NCBI RefSeq assembly: GCF_003382285.1 | Contig: NZ_QTJR01000011.1 | Location: 61,344 to 125,343, forward strand | Origin: Lysobacter soli | GTDB lineage: Bacteria > Pseudomonadota > Gammaproteobacteria > Xanthomonadales > Xanthomonadaceae | DNA: 64,000 nucleotides | Direction of reading: 5' to 3' | Shown: positions 19,274 to 27,614 of the stretch, one piece after another | Layout: every line of letters begins with the position of its first letter | How positions within the stretch are numbered: the first letter of the stretch is position 1 | The notes under the pieces: model-generated | Databases searched by the model: none | Told to the model about the DNA's origin: nothing | The model's input: only the letters and a program-made list of their open reading frames with translations | Made by a program: the position numbers and the translations under genes

Positions 19274-20080
19274 ATGACCGCCCCGCACTCCCCCCAGTTT
19301 CCGGCCGAACCGCTGGTGATCGCCGGCAAGGCCTACGCGTCGCGCCTGCTCACCGGCACCGGCAAGTTCACCGACCTCGAGCAGACCCGCCTGGCCACCG
19401 AAGCCGCCGGCGCGCAGATCGTCACCGTCGCGATCCGCCGCAGCAACATCGGCCAGAACCCCGGCGAGCCGAACCTGCTCGACGTCCTCCCGCCCGATCG
19501 CTACACGATCCTTCCCAACACCGCCGGCTGCTACACCGCCGACGACGCGGTGCGCACCTGCCGCCTCGCGCGCGAACTGCTCGATGGCCACACGCTGGTG
19601 AAGCTGGAAGTGCTCGGCGACCAGAAGACGCTCTACCCCGACGTCGTGCAGACGTTGGCCGCCGCCGAGCTGCTGGTGAAGGACGGCTTCGACGTCATGG
19701 TCTACACCTCCGACGATCCGATCCTTGCCAAGCGCCTGGAAGAGATCGGCTGCGTCGCGGTGATGCCACTGGCCGCGCCGATCGGCTCGGGCCTGGGCGT
19801 GCAGAACAAGTACAACCTGCTGGAGATCGTCGAGAACGCCAGGGTGCCGATCATCGTCGACGCCGGCGTGGGTACGGCGTCCGATGCGGCCATCGCGATG
19901 GAGCTCGGTTGCGACGGCGTGCTGATGAACACCGCGATCGCCGGCGCGAAGGATCCGGTGCTGATGGCTCACGCGATGAAGCTCGCCGTCGATGCCGGTC
20001 GCGCCGCGTTCAAGGCCGGCCGCATCCCGCGCAAGCGCTTTGCTTCGGCGTCGAGCCCGGTCGACGGACTCATCGGGTGA
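19274..20080 (+). CDS. thiG: thiazole synthase ThiG
   Basis: Forms the thiazole phosphate ring of thiamine from deoxyxylulose phosphate, dehydroglycine and ThiS-thiocarboxylate. The 268 residues contain the Schiff-base lysine in [10 protein letters not shown], the barrel motifs [15 protein letters not shown] and LPNTAGC, and the phosphate-binding [12 protein letters not shown] and [11 protein letters not shown]. It overlaps trmB by one base (TGATG), so the two are coupled. Confidence 0.96.
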   Translation: MTAPHSPQFPAEPLVIAGKAYASRLLTGTGKFTDLEQTRLATEAAGAQIVTVAIRRSNIGQNPGEPNLLDVLPPDRYTILPNTAGCYTADDAVRTCRLARELLDGHTLVKLEVLGDQKTLYPDVVQTLAAAELLVKDGFDVMVYTSDDPILAKRLEEIGCVAVMPLAAPIGSGLGVQNKYNLLEIVENARVPIIVDAGVGTASDAAIAMELGCDGVLMNTAIAGAKDPVLMAHAMKLAVDAGRAAFKAGRIPRKRFASASSPVDGLIG

Positions 20081-20814
20081 TGAGCGACACCCCCAAGGGC
20101 AAGCTTCCGCCCAAGCCCTTCACCCTCGAGGAAGGCCGTCGCCAGGTTCGCAGTTTCGTGCTGCGCCAGGGCCGCTTCACCGAAGCGCAGCAGCGCGCGT
20201 TCGACACGCTGTGGCCGCGCTACGGCCTCGACTACACCGGCACACCGCGCGATTTCGACGCCGCCTTCGGCCGCAACGCGCCGCGCGTGCTGGAGATCGG
20301 TTTCGGCAACGGCGAGGCGCTCCGCTTTGCCGCACAGCACGACCACGCGCGCGACCTGATCGGCATCGAGGTGCACGCGCCCGGTGTCGGCCGCCTGCTC
20401 AACGCGCTCGCGCAGGACGAAGCGCAGCACGTGCGCCTGTACCACCACGACGCCGTGGAAGTGCTGCGCAACGAGATCGCCGACGGCGCGCTCGACGAGA
20501 TCCGCATCTACTTCCCCGATCCCTGGCACAAGAAGCGGCACAACAAGCGCCGGCTGGTGCAGCCGGAGTTCGCAAACCTGCTCGTGGCCAAACTGGCGCC
20601 GGGCGGCCGCTTGCACCTCGCCACCGATTGGCAGGACTATGCCGAGCAGATGTGGGACGTGCTTGATGCCACGCCCGGCCTGGTGAATCGCGCCGGTCCG
20701 CGCGGCAGCGTCGAGCGGCCGCAGTGGCGACCGCAAACGCATTTCGAAACCCGCGGCCAGAAACTCGGCCACGGCGTGTGGGATCTGCTGTACGACAGAA
20801 GCCGGGATTCGTGA
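20080..20814 (+). CDS. trmB: tRNA (guanine-N7-)-methyltransferase
   Basis: Methylates G46 in the variable loop of tRNA using SAM. The 244-residue protein has the SAM-binding motif [25 protein letters not shown], and the family signature [18 protein letters not shown]. The start ATG overlaps the thiG stop. The C-terminal [19 protein letters not shown] is the conserved end of the family. A cluster of GATTCGGGATTC repeats follows immediately. Confidence 0.96.
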   Translation: MSDTPKGKLPPKPFTLEEGRRQVRSFVLRQGRFTEAQQRAFDTLWPRYGLDYTGTPRDFDAAFGRNAPRVLEIGFGNGEALRFAAQHDHARDLIGIEVHAPGVGRLLNALAQDEAQHVRLYHHDAVEVLRNEIADGALDEIRIYFPDPWHKKRHNKRRLVQPEFANLLVAKLAPGGRLHLATDWQDYAEQMWDVLDATPGLVNRAGPRGSVERPQWRPQTHFETRGQKLGHGVWDLLYDRSRDS

Positions 20815-20916
20815 TTCGGGATTCGAGATTGGAAACCGCCCGCCACCATAGCTGCGTCCACGCCGGCAACGCTGCAGGCCCGAATGCCTGCCTTTGCGAA
20901 TCCCCAATCCCGAATA
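20804..20916. repeat. GATTCGGGATTC repeat pair between trmB and the permease gene
   Basis: Degenerate copies of GATTCGGGATTCG occur at 20804-20830 and in inverted form (GAATCCCCAATCCCGAAT) at 20898-20915. The same motif recurs at 22778-22790 and 58400-58430. The left copy codes the end of trmB. Such runs are common in xanthomonad intergenic DNA. Confidence 0.6.
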
Positions 20917-20932
20917 TCCAAACCCGCGCCTG

Positions 20933-22774
20933 ATGGACACCGCGCTGACGCTCACCACCGACATGAAGCTCGTGCTCGGGCTGGTGGGCTTCACGATGGT
21001 GATGTTCCTCTTCGAACGCATCCGCGCCGACGTCGTCGCGCTCGTGGTGCTCGTACTGCTGGGCCTGTCGGGCCTGGTCGAACCGGACGAGCTGTTCAAC
21101 GGTTTTTCCGGTAACGCGGTGATCAGCATCGTGGCGACGATGATCCTCGGCGCCGGCCTGGATCGCACCGGCGCGCTGAACCGCCTCGCCGGCTGGCTGC
21201 TGCGCCGCGCGAAAGGCATGGAGAGCCGACTGCTGCTGCTCACCAGCGGCGTGGCCGGCATCAATTCCTCGATCATGCAGAACCCGTCGGTGATGGCGCT
21301 CTACATGCCGGTCGCCGCGCGGTTGTCCTCGCGCACGGGCATCGCGCTGCCGCGCCTGCTGCTGCCGCTCGCCGCGGCGATCGTGATGGGCGGCGCGCTG
21401 ACGATGGTCGGCAACTCGCCGCTCATCCTGCTCAATGACCTGCTGATCGCGGCCAACAGCAACCTGCCCTCGGGTGCGGCGACGCTGGAACCGCTGAAGA
21501 TGTTCGCGCCGCTGCCCATCGGCATCGCGCTGCTCGCCGCGTCGCTGGCGTACTTCCACTTCTTCGGCGACAAGCGCCTGCGTCACGACGACGACGGCAC
21601 CGGCGCGACGCCCGCGCGCACGCAGAGTTATTTCGCGAAGGCCTACGGCATCGACGGCGACGTGTACGAACTTACCGTCACCGCCGACAGCCCGCTGGTG
21701 GGCATGTCGCTGGGCGAAGCCGAAGCGCTGCACCACGCGCCGCTGCTGCTGGCGCTGAAGAGCGATGGCGAAGCGCGCCTGGCGCCGGCGGCGGACACGC
21801 GCATCTGGGTCGGCAGCGTGCTCGGCGCGATGGGCCCGAAGCAGCAGGTGAGCGACTTCGCGCAGAACCATTTCCTGCGCCTGTCCTCGCGCCTGCGCAA
21901 CTTCGGCGACCTGTTCAATCCCAGCCGCGCGGGCATTTCCGAAGCGGTGGTGCCGGCCACGTCCAAGTTCATCGGCAAGAACGGCCGCGACCTGCAGCTG
22001 CGCAAGCAGATGGGCCTGAGCCTGCTGGCCATCAACCGCGACAAGGCCGTGCTGCGCGAAAACGTGCGCGACGTGAACCTGCGCGCCGGCGACATGCTGG
22101 TCTTCCACAGCATCTGGACCGACCTGCACGAAGCGGCCGCGAGCAAGGACCTCGTGGTCGTGACCGACTACCCCAAGGGCGAGCAGCGCCCGCACAAGTT
22201 CAAGATCGCGATGGCGATCTTCGCCGTGTCGATGCTGCTGGCGCTGTCCTCGCGACTGCCGGTGTCCATCGCGCTGATGACCGGCGTGGCCGGCATGCTC
22301 ATCGCCGGCGTGATCCACATCGACGAGGCGTACGCCGCGATCAACTGGAAGACCGTCTTCCTGATGGCGTGCCTGATTCCACTGGGCTGGGCGATGGATT
22401 CCAGCGGCGCGGCGGCGTGGGTCGCCGGCCACACCATCGAGCGATTACCCACCGGCACGCCGGTGTGGCTGCTGGAAATCCTGGTTGGGTTGTTCACCAC
22501 CTTGTTCTCGCTGGTGATCAGCCACGTCGGCGCGACGATCGTCACCGTGCCGCTGGCGATCAACCTCGCGCTGGCCGCGGGCGGCAACCCGACGGCGTTC
22601 GCGCTGATCGTCGCGCTGTCGGCATCGAACAACTTCATGACCGCGTCCAACCCGGTCATCTCGATGATCACCGGCCCTGCCGGCTACAGCGGCAAGGAAC
22701 TGTGGAAGATCGGCGGCCCGCTCTCGCTGATATACACCGTCGTCGCCGTGGCGATGGTGAATCTGCTGTATTGA
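20933..22774 (+). CDS. SLC13/DASS-type permease with RCK-C (TrkA-C) domains
   Basis: A 613-residue inner-membrane transporter, probably for sodium-coupled anion (di/tricarboxylate or sulphate-like) uptake. Membrane segments fill residues 10-200 and 410-613. Motifs such as NSSIMQNPSVMALYMPV, TMVGNSPLILLND and the C-terminal SASNNFMTASNPVISM match the duplicated anion-binding loops. The hydrophilic middle (about 230-400) contains two TrkA-C-like ligand-binding domains, each starting near YELTVTADSPLVG and ISEAVVPATSKFIG. The start at 20933 was preferred because the upstream alternative lies inside an intergenic repeat. Substrate is not predictable. Confidence 0.88.
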   Translation: MDTALTLTTDMKLVLGLVGFTMVMFLFERIRADVVALVVLVLLGLSGLVEPDELFNGFSGNAVISIVATMILGAGLDRTGALNRLAGWLLRRAKGMESRLLLLTSGVAGINSSIMQNPSVMALYMPVAARLSSRTGIALPRLLLPLAAAIVMGGALTMVGNSPLILLNDLLIAANSNLPSGAATLEPLKMFAPLPIGIALLAASLAYFHFFGDKRLRHDDDGTGATPARTQSYFAKAYGIDGDVYELTVTADSPLVGMSLGEAEALHHAPLLLALKSDGEARLAPAADTRIWVGSVLGAMGPKQQVSDFAQNHFLRLSSRLRNFGDLFNPSRAGISEAVVPATSKFIGKNGRDLQLRKQMGLSLLAINRDKAVLRENVRDVNLRAGDMLVFHSIWTDLHEAAASKDLVVVTDYPKGEQRPHKFKIAMAIFAVSMLLALSSRLPVSIALMTGVAGMLIAGVIHIDEAYAAINWKTVFLMACLIPLGWAMDSSGAAAWVAGHTIERLPTGTPVWLLEILVGLFTTLFSLVISHVGATIVTVPLAINLALAAGGNPTAFALIVALSASNNFMTASNPVISMITGPAGYSGKELWKIGGPLSLIYTVVAVAMVNLLY

Positions 22775-22839
22775 TCGATTCGGGATTCGGCAACAGCGTT
22801 CGCGATCCGTCATCCCGGCGAAAGCAGCCCAGGCACTTC

Positions 22840-23244
22840 TCAAGCGAGAAGCGATCTTCCGACCACCACCGCCCACAGCGCGAGCACGGCGAGGAAGTTC
22901 ACCATGAACACCAGTCCTCGCAGCCGCACATTGGCCGTGCAGATCTGCACCACGCTATGCAGCACGCGACCTGCGATGAAGATCCACGCGAGCATCTGCG
23001 GCAGCGGGCCGATGTCGCGGGCGACGATCAGCAGCACGCACGCGACATGGAAGAACAGCGGCCACTCGAACTGGTTCGACAGATTGGCGCTGATGCGCGG
23101 TTCGAGCTTCGCCCACGGATTGCCGCCGTCGGGGCGCCGCCCGATGCCCCACACGGCCGGCGCGCGGGCGATGGTCAGCAGCACGTAAAGGAAGGCGGCC
23201 CACGCGACGTGGGCGGCCATTGGAACGATCAGCGGGTTCGGCAT
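22840..23244 (-). CDS. MAPEG-family membrane protein
   Basis: A 134-residue protein with four hydrophobic segments, as in the MAPEG superfamily (membrane proteins of eicosanoid and glutathione metabolism). Typical landmarks are NLSNQFEWPLFF, LAWIFIAGRVLHSVVQI and the NVRLRGLVFMVNF segment before the last helix. Bacterial members are mostly of unknown function; glutathione-dependent peroxidase or transferase activity is possible. It is convergent with the permease gene and 28 bp after an uncharacterised gene on the same strand. Confidence 0.85.
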   Translation of the reverse strand: MPNPLIVPMAAHVAWAAFLYVLLTIARAPAVWGIGRRPDGGNPWAKLEPRISANLSNQFEWPLFFHVACVLLIVARDIGPLPQMLAWIFIAGRVLHSVVQICTANVRLRGLVFMVNFLAVLALWAVVVGRSLLA

Positions 23245-23272
23245 GGGGCCTCGCTGCGGCTTTACGACCGGG

Positions 23273-23692
23273 TCACATCACGACGGCGAAGTTGAACCGC
23301 TCCGCGTCCGGCTGCGAGCGCACGAACGCGATCACGCCGGCAAGCTCTTCCACGACGGTCGCGTGCTGGTCGCTCAGCAGGCCGAAGCGGGGCTTGGTCT
23401 CGCGGATGTGCGCGTGCAATCCCTCCAGCATCGCCAGCGCATCGGCGCGCGCAAGCCAGGCACCGTCGGCGGCCATCACCTCGTTGGTCGAGGTCATGCC
23501 AGCCGGCAACTCAAGATCCTGGAGGTTGTAGCGCATGTCGGTCTCGTCGCAGGCGGCCATGAACGACGGCAGCCGCAACGACTTTGAGATCGCATCGAGT
23601 TTCTTCGCGTGCCGGTACAGCGCCGCGCGATCCTCCTGATCGGAACACACCTCACCGCCGACCAGGCAATTGGCCCACAACACCGTGCTCAT
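23273..23692 (-). CDS. conserved-looking cytoplasmic protein of unknown function
   Basis: A 139-residue soluble protein without signal or membrane segments. The ATG at 23692 has AGGGGA six bases upstream; a longer frame from 23713 lacks such a site. It contains one WANCLVGGEVCSD motif with two cysteines near the start and an overall helical, acidic composition. It forms a probable small operon with the Rieske gene upstream (48-bp gap) and the MAPEG gene downstream. I do not recognise a family. Confidence 0.7.
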   Translation of the reverse strand: MSTVLWANCLVGGEVCSDQEDRAALYRHAKKLDAISKSLRLPSFMAACDETDMRYNLQDLELPAGMTSTNEVMAADGAWLARADALAMLEGLHAHIRETKPRFGLLSDQHATVVEELAGVIAFVRSQPDAERFNFAVVM

Positions 23693-23740
23693 GTCGTCCC
23701 CTGTGGTTTTCAAGATGCGGCGCAGCCGCGTTGCAAAAGC

Positions 23741-24124
23741 TCAGTCGCCCAGCCAGACCGCGCCGTCGCGCACCGTCACTCCGATCGCGCGCAACGATTC
23801 CCCGCGACACGGCCCGGCGACGCATTCGCCACCGGTCAATTCGAAGCTCGCCCCATGCGCGGCACATACCAGATGGCCGTCCTTGCTCTTGAGGAACTGG
23901 CCCGGCGCCCAGTCGAGGCGGCGACCCGCGTGCGGGCAGATGTTGAGCCAAGCCCGGACGTGATCGCCGTCACGATACACAATCAGGCTTTCCGCATCGC
24001 CGTCGACGACTGCCTCGACCTCGGCGAAAGCCCCGTCGGGCAAGCGTTCCAGCCTCACGAGCGGCTCCGCTGAACGGTCGACATCGTGTGAAATGCTTAA
24101 CGAAGTTCTCACACCCTCGCTCAT
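23741..24124 (-). CDS. Rieske [2Fe-2S] ferredoxin-like protein
   Basis: A 127-residue soluble electron carrier. The two iron-binding boxes are visible: ICPHAGRRLD near residue 64 and VCAAHGASFELTGG near residue 87, giving the Cys-X-His and Cys-X2-His ligands. There is no catalytic domain, so it is of the small ferredoxin type that serves a separate oxygenase or reductase. The first 20 residues before the domain are poorly defined and the start lacks a strong ribosome site, so a shorter protein is possible. It is divergent from a small membrane protein gene across 60 bp. Confidence 0.88.
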   Translation of the reverse strand: MSEGVRTSLSISHDVDRSAEPLVRLERLPDGAFAEVEAVVDGDAESLIVYRDGDHVRAWLNICPHAGRRLDWAPGQFLKSKDGHLVCAAHGASFELTGGECVAGPCRGESLRAIGVTVRDGAVWLGD

Positions 24125-24184
24125 GGCTGGCCCGATACTCGCCTCCCCGGCGCTTGTTGCCGCATTGTGTCACGACGCAATCCG

Positions 24185-24502
24185 ATGTTTGCCCAGACCT
24201 TCCGCTTCGGTACCTCCCACTTCCATTCGCGCGTGCGTTCGGCGTTCGAGCCGCGCAAGCCGCGCCATCGCCTGCTGCGTTTCGCGCTCGGCGTCGTCGG
24301 CCTGGGCGTGCTCGCGGTGCTGGTTGCGTTCTCGGTGGCGCTGGGCGCGGCGATGATCGCCGCCGGCATGCTCTACAAGCTGTGGAAGCAGCGCGGCAAG
24401 CGCCTTGCGCGTTCGCAGCAGGACGCGCGCATCGTCGAAGGCGAATTCCGCGTCGTCGGCCAGCCGGCGATCGAACAGCCCCGCTCGCACACCACCCTCT
24501 AA
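24185..24502 (+). CDS. small single-pass membrane protein of unknown function
   Basis: A 105-residue protein with a basic N-terminal third (RSAFEPRKPRHRLLR), one long hydrophobic segment (about residues 38-65, LGVVGLGVLAVLVAFSVALG) and a basic, hydrophilic tail. By the positive-inside rule both flanks are Arg-rich, so topology is unclear. It ends nine bases before the FAH-family gene and probably forms an operon with it. An in-frame GTG at 24167 is the alternative start. No known family. Confidence 0.65.
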   Translation: MFAQTFRFGTSHFHSRVRSAFEPRKPRHRLLRFALGVVGLGVLAVLVAFSVALGAAMIAAGMLYKLWKQRGKRLARSQQDARIVEGEFRVVGQPAIEQPRSHTTL

Positions 24503-24510
24503 GGGCCCGC

Positions 24511-25230
24511 ATGAGCGACGTGATCGCGGCCCTGCCGCAGCCGCGCGTTCCGGTCCGCGGGACGGACCAGACTTTCCCCGTACACCGCATCTACTGCGTC
24601 GGTCGCAATTTCGCCGACCACGCACGCGAGATGGGCGCCGCCGTTCCGGCGTCGCCCGCCGACCGCGGCACGCCGGTGTTCTTCCTCAAGCCGGCCGACG
24701 CGATCGCGCTGCAGTCCGAAGTGCCCTACCCGCCCGGCACGCAGGACCTGCACCACGAGGTCGAACTGGTCGTCGCGCTCGGCAGGGACGCGCCCGCAGG
24801 CGTGCTCGATCCTGCCGACGCGATGAACCTCGTCTACGGCTACGCCGTCGGCCTGGACCTGACGCGTCGCGACCTGCAGGGCAACGCCAAGGCCAAGGGC
24901 CTGCCGTGGGACACCGGCAAGGCGTTCGACCATGCCGCGCCGATCAGCGCGATCGTGCCGGCCACCGATGTCGGTGAACTCGGCGCCCGCCGCATCCGCC
25001 TTTCGATCAACGACCAGGTGAAACAGGACGGATCGCTCGCCGACCTCATCTGGACGGTGCCCGACATCCTGCACGAGTTGTCGAAGCTGTATGCCCTTCG
25101 CGCCGGCGACCTGATCTTCATGGGCACGCCAGCCGGCGTCGGTCCGCTGCAGCCGGGCGACCGCTTCCACGCCGCCATCGAAGGCATCGCCGAACATTCC
25201 GGGACGATCGTCACCGGTCGGACGGTATAG
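24511..25230 (+). CDS. fumarylacetoacetate hydrolase family protein
   Basis: A 239-residue cytoplasmic hydrolase or decarboxylase of the FAH fold. The metal-binding acidic residues lie in LHHEVELVVAL and in the DLTRRDLQGNAKAKG region; GKAFDHAAPIS and IFMGTPAGVGPLQPGD are strongly conserved in the fumarylpyruvate hydrolase/YcgM branch. Likely substrates are acylpyruvates or oxaloacetate, from aromatic catabolism or metabolite repair. AAGGG stands five bases before the ATG. No aromatic pathway genes are nearby, so a housekeeping repair role seems more likely; this is inference. Confidence 0.9.
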   Translation: MSDVIAALPQPRVPVRGTDQTFPVHRIYCVGRNFADHAREMGAAVPASPADRGTPVFFLKPADAIALQSEVPYPPGTQDLHHEVELVVALGRDAPAGVLDPADAMNLVYGYAVGLDLTRRDLQGNAKAKGLPWDTGKAFDHAAPISAIVPATDVGELGARRIRLSINDQVKQDGSLADLIWTVPDILHELSKLYALRAGDLIFMGTPAGVGPLQPGDRFHAAIEGIAEHSGTIVTGRTV

Positions 25231-25287
25231 TCCGAAGCCGCGCGGCGCGCGCCGCCGCCTAACGTCAACGCTGGAGAACACGACGCC

Positions 25288-25701
25288 ATGGGCCTGATCA
25301 CCGAGTTCAAGGAATTCATCTCACGCGGCAACGTGGTCGACCTGGCCGTCGGTGTCGTGATCGGTGCAGCCTTCGGCAAGATCGTCACCGCGCTGGTGGA
25401 CGGCATCGTGATGCCGGCGATCGGCGCGTTCACCAAGGGCGTGAGCGTCAGCGACTGGAAGTACGTGATCAAGCCGGCGCAGCTGGATTCGGCCGGCAAG
25501 GAAGTCGCGACCGAGCTGGCGATCCGCTACGGCATGTTCGTGCAGACGATCATCGACTTCCTGCTGATCGCGCTGGTGATCTTCCTGATCCTCAAGGCGT
25601 ACAACCGCGTGCGCGCACCCGCCGCCGCAGCTGCCATCCCGGAAGAGGTGCTGCTGCTTCGCGAGATCCGCGACGAGTTGAAGAACAAGCCGGGGCCTTG
25701 A
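25288..25701 (+). CDS. mscL: large-conductance mechanosensitive channel
   Basis: Emergency pressure valve of the inner membrane, opening under hypo-osmotic shock. The 137 residues have the N-terminal amphipathic helix (LITEFKEFISRGN), TM1 with the pore-lining VVDLAVGVVIGAAFGKIV, a periplasmic loop, TM2 (IIDFLLIALVIFLIL) and a C-terminal helix EEVLLLREIRDELK. Length is the family norm. GGAG lies upstream of the ATG. A palindromic repeat follows the stop and may end transcription. Confidence 0.97.
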   Translation: MGLITEFKEFISRGNVVDLAVGVVIGAAFGKIVTALVDGIVMPAIGAFTKGVSVSDWKYVIKPAQLDSAGKEVATELAIRYGMFVQTIIDFLLIALVIFLILKAYNRVRAPAAAAAIPEEVLLLREIRDELKNKPGP

Positions 25702-25719
25702 GCCCCTGAAACCGCGGAG

Positions 25720-25771
25720 CTTTGAGCCCCTCTCCCCACGGGAGAGGGGTTGGGGTGAGGGGCAACGAAGC
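25720..25771 (-). repeat. REP-like palindromic element, exact copy of one at 63684-63735
   Basis: The element contains CCCCTCTCCCC/GGGGAGAGGGG-type arms followed by TTGGGGTGAGGGGC. Its 52 bases are the exact reverse complement of 63684-63735. Related shorter copies lie at 7799-7833 and 49126-49166. Confidence 0.85.
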
Positions 25772-25849
25772 TGGCGCGACAAACCGCCCGTGCCGCACAG
25801 CGCTGCGGCGTTGCTTCGTCAGATCCGCTAGATCTCGTCAGATCCGCCA

Positions 25850-26031
25850 TATGAAGCCAGATGGCTTCCAGCTTTCGCTGGAATGATGGTGATGTCGGGC
25901 ACCGGCATCGGAGTGCCCATACGTTCCGGGCCTGGGTCCCGGCCTTCGCCGGGATGACGATGATGTTGGGCACCGACGCCAGAGTGCCCATACGCCCCAG
26001 GCCTGGGCCCCGGCCTCCGCCGGCATGACGG
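25850..26031 (+). repeat. 71-bp tandem repeat, about two and a half units
   Basis: Units start at the GGAATGATG/GGGATGACG motifs at 25880, 25951 and 26022, so the period is 70-71 bp. Each has a CCGGCCTTCGCCGG-type hairpin and the words GAGTGCCCATACG and GGGCCTGGG. The same unit forms a longer array at 42950-43247. With the element above it fills most of the 467-bp gap between mscL and the peptidase gene. Confidence 0.85.
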
Positions 26032-26168
26032 GTGATTTTTCTTGCAGCCACACCCGGCAAACCGCCCCGCATCGCCGCGTGACTGACGACACCCTGCCCA
26101 CCCGGCGCGAGTTGCTACGCTCGCGGTTTCGTCGTCCTTTCGACGCCGTCTTCCAGGGGAGTTGTTCG

Positions 26169-27605
26169 ATGCGCGCAATGCTGTCGGTGGCGATCGCCAC
26201 CTGTCTGTTCGCCGCCGCCGCAAGCGGTCACGCAGCCGAGCGCGAGACGCGCATTCCCGACAAGGCCATCGCCACCGCCGCGCAGCTGCGCGAAACCGCG
26301 CTGAAGAGCGACCTGGGCTACCGCATCACCGAATCGCTCACCACCGAAGTCGGCCCGCGCCTGGCCGGCAGCGAAGCCGACGCGCGCGCCGTCGCGTGGG
26401 CGGTGGCCAAGTTCAAGGAACTGGGCTTCGACAAGGTCTGGACCGAACCGGTCACGTTTCCGAAGTGGGAACGCCGCAGCGAGTCGGCGCATGTCGTCGG
26501 CGCGAACGCACAGCCGCTGCACCTGACCGCGCTCGGCGGCAGCCCCGCGGGCAACGTCGAAGGCGAAGTCGTGCGCTTCGCCGACCTCGCCGCGCTGGAA
26601 GCCGCGCCGGCCGGTTCGCTCGCCGGCAAGATCGCCTTCATCGACTACAGGATGGAACGCGCGCGCGACGGCGCCGGCTACGGCCCGGGCTCGCGCGTGC
26701 GCAGCAAGGGCCCGTCGGCGGCGATCCGCGCCGGCGCGATCGGCTACCTGATGCGCTCGGCCGGTACCGATTCGCATCGCAATCCGCACACCGGCATCAC
26801 CCGTTTCGATGAGGGCCTCAAGCCGATTCCCTCCGCCGCGCTCGCGGTGCCCGACGCCGACCAGCTCGGCCGCCTGCTCGCGCTCGGCAAGCCGGTGAAG
26901 GTGAAGCTCGCGCTGGATTGCGGCTGGGATGGCACGTACACCTCGCAGAATGTGATCGGCGAGATCCGCGGGTCGAAGAAGCCGGACGAAGTCGTCGTGA
27001 TCGGCGGCCACCTGGACTCGTGGGACCTCGGCACCGGCGCGATCGACGATGGCGCCGGCGTCGGCCTGACGATGGCGGCGGGCAAGCTCATCGGCGACCT
27101 CAAGCAGCATCCTGCCCGCACGATTCGCGTGGTCGCGTTCGCCAACGAGGAACAGGGCCTGTACGGCGGCAAGGCCTACGCCGACGCGCACATGAAGGAC
27201 GTCGCCAAGCACCAGATCGGTGCCGAAAGCGACTTCGGCGCCGGTCGCATCTACGCCTATTCCAGCTCCGCGCCGGAGCATGCGAAGGCGGCCGACGCGC
27301 AGATCGCGCAGGCGCTCGCGCCGCTGGGCATCGAATACGTGCCCGGCCAGGGCGGCCCGGGGCCGGACGTCGGTCCGTCGGCCGAGAAGGGCATGGCGTG
27401 GGCGCGCCTGGCGCAGGACGGCACCGATTACTTCGATCTTCACCACACCCCGGACGACACGTTCGATAAGATCGACCCGCAGGCGCTGGCGCAGAACGTC
27501 GCGGCCTACGCGGTCTTCGCCTACCTGGCGGCCTCCGCGGACGGCGACTTCGGCAGCGGCACGCCCCCGCAGAAACCCGCAACTCCCCCGGCAGCAAAGA
27601 AGTAG
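26169..27605 (+). CDS. exported M28-family zinc aminopeptidase
   Basis: A 478-residue exopeptidase. A signal peptide (LFAAAASGHA) leads to a periplasmic or secreted enzyme. The zinc ligands of family M28 are visible: GGHLDSWD, the bridging Asp in IDDGAGVG, the catalytic Glu pair in FANEEQGLYGG, and the late His in LHHTPDDTFD. A PA-like insertion lies between residues 110 and 240 (GNVEGEVVRF, GKIAFIDYRM). The short Pro/Ala/Lys tail is low complexity. AGGGGAG precedes the chosen ATG. It most resembles carboxypeptidase Q-type peptidases. The next gene follows after nine bases and may be cotranscribed. Confidence 0.93.
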   Translation: MRAMLSVAIATCLFAAAASGHAAERETRIPDKAIATAAQLRETALKSDLGYRITESLTTEVGPRLAGSEADARAVAWAVAKFKELGFDKVWTEPVTFPKWERRSESAHVVGANAQPLHLTALGGSPAGNVEGEVVRFADLAALEAAPAGSLAGKIAFIDYRMERARDGAGYGPGSRVRSKGPSAAIRAGAIGYLMRSAGTDSHRNPHTGITRFDEGLKPIPSAALAVPDADQLGRLLALGKPVKVKLALDCGWDGTYTSQNVIGEIRGSKKPDEVVVIGGHLDSWDLGTGAIDDGAGVGLTMAAGKLIGDLKQHPARTIRVVAFANEEQGLYGGKAYADAHMKDVAKHQIGAESDFGAGRIYAYSSSAPEHAKAADAQIAQALAPLGIEYVPGQGGPGPDVGPSAEKGMAWARLAQDGTDYFDLHHTPDDTFDKIDPQALAQNVAAYAVFAYLAASADGDFGSGTPPQKPATPPAAKK

Positions 27606-27614
27606 TCCGAAGAA

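Noticed and set aside
20894..20932. Upstream ATG as start of the SLC13 permease
   Set aside because: It lies within the GAATCCCG repeat and adds an unconserved Pro/Asn-rich stretch; ATG 20933 is preferred.
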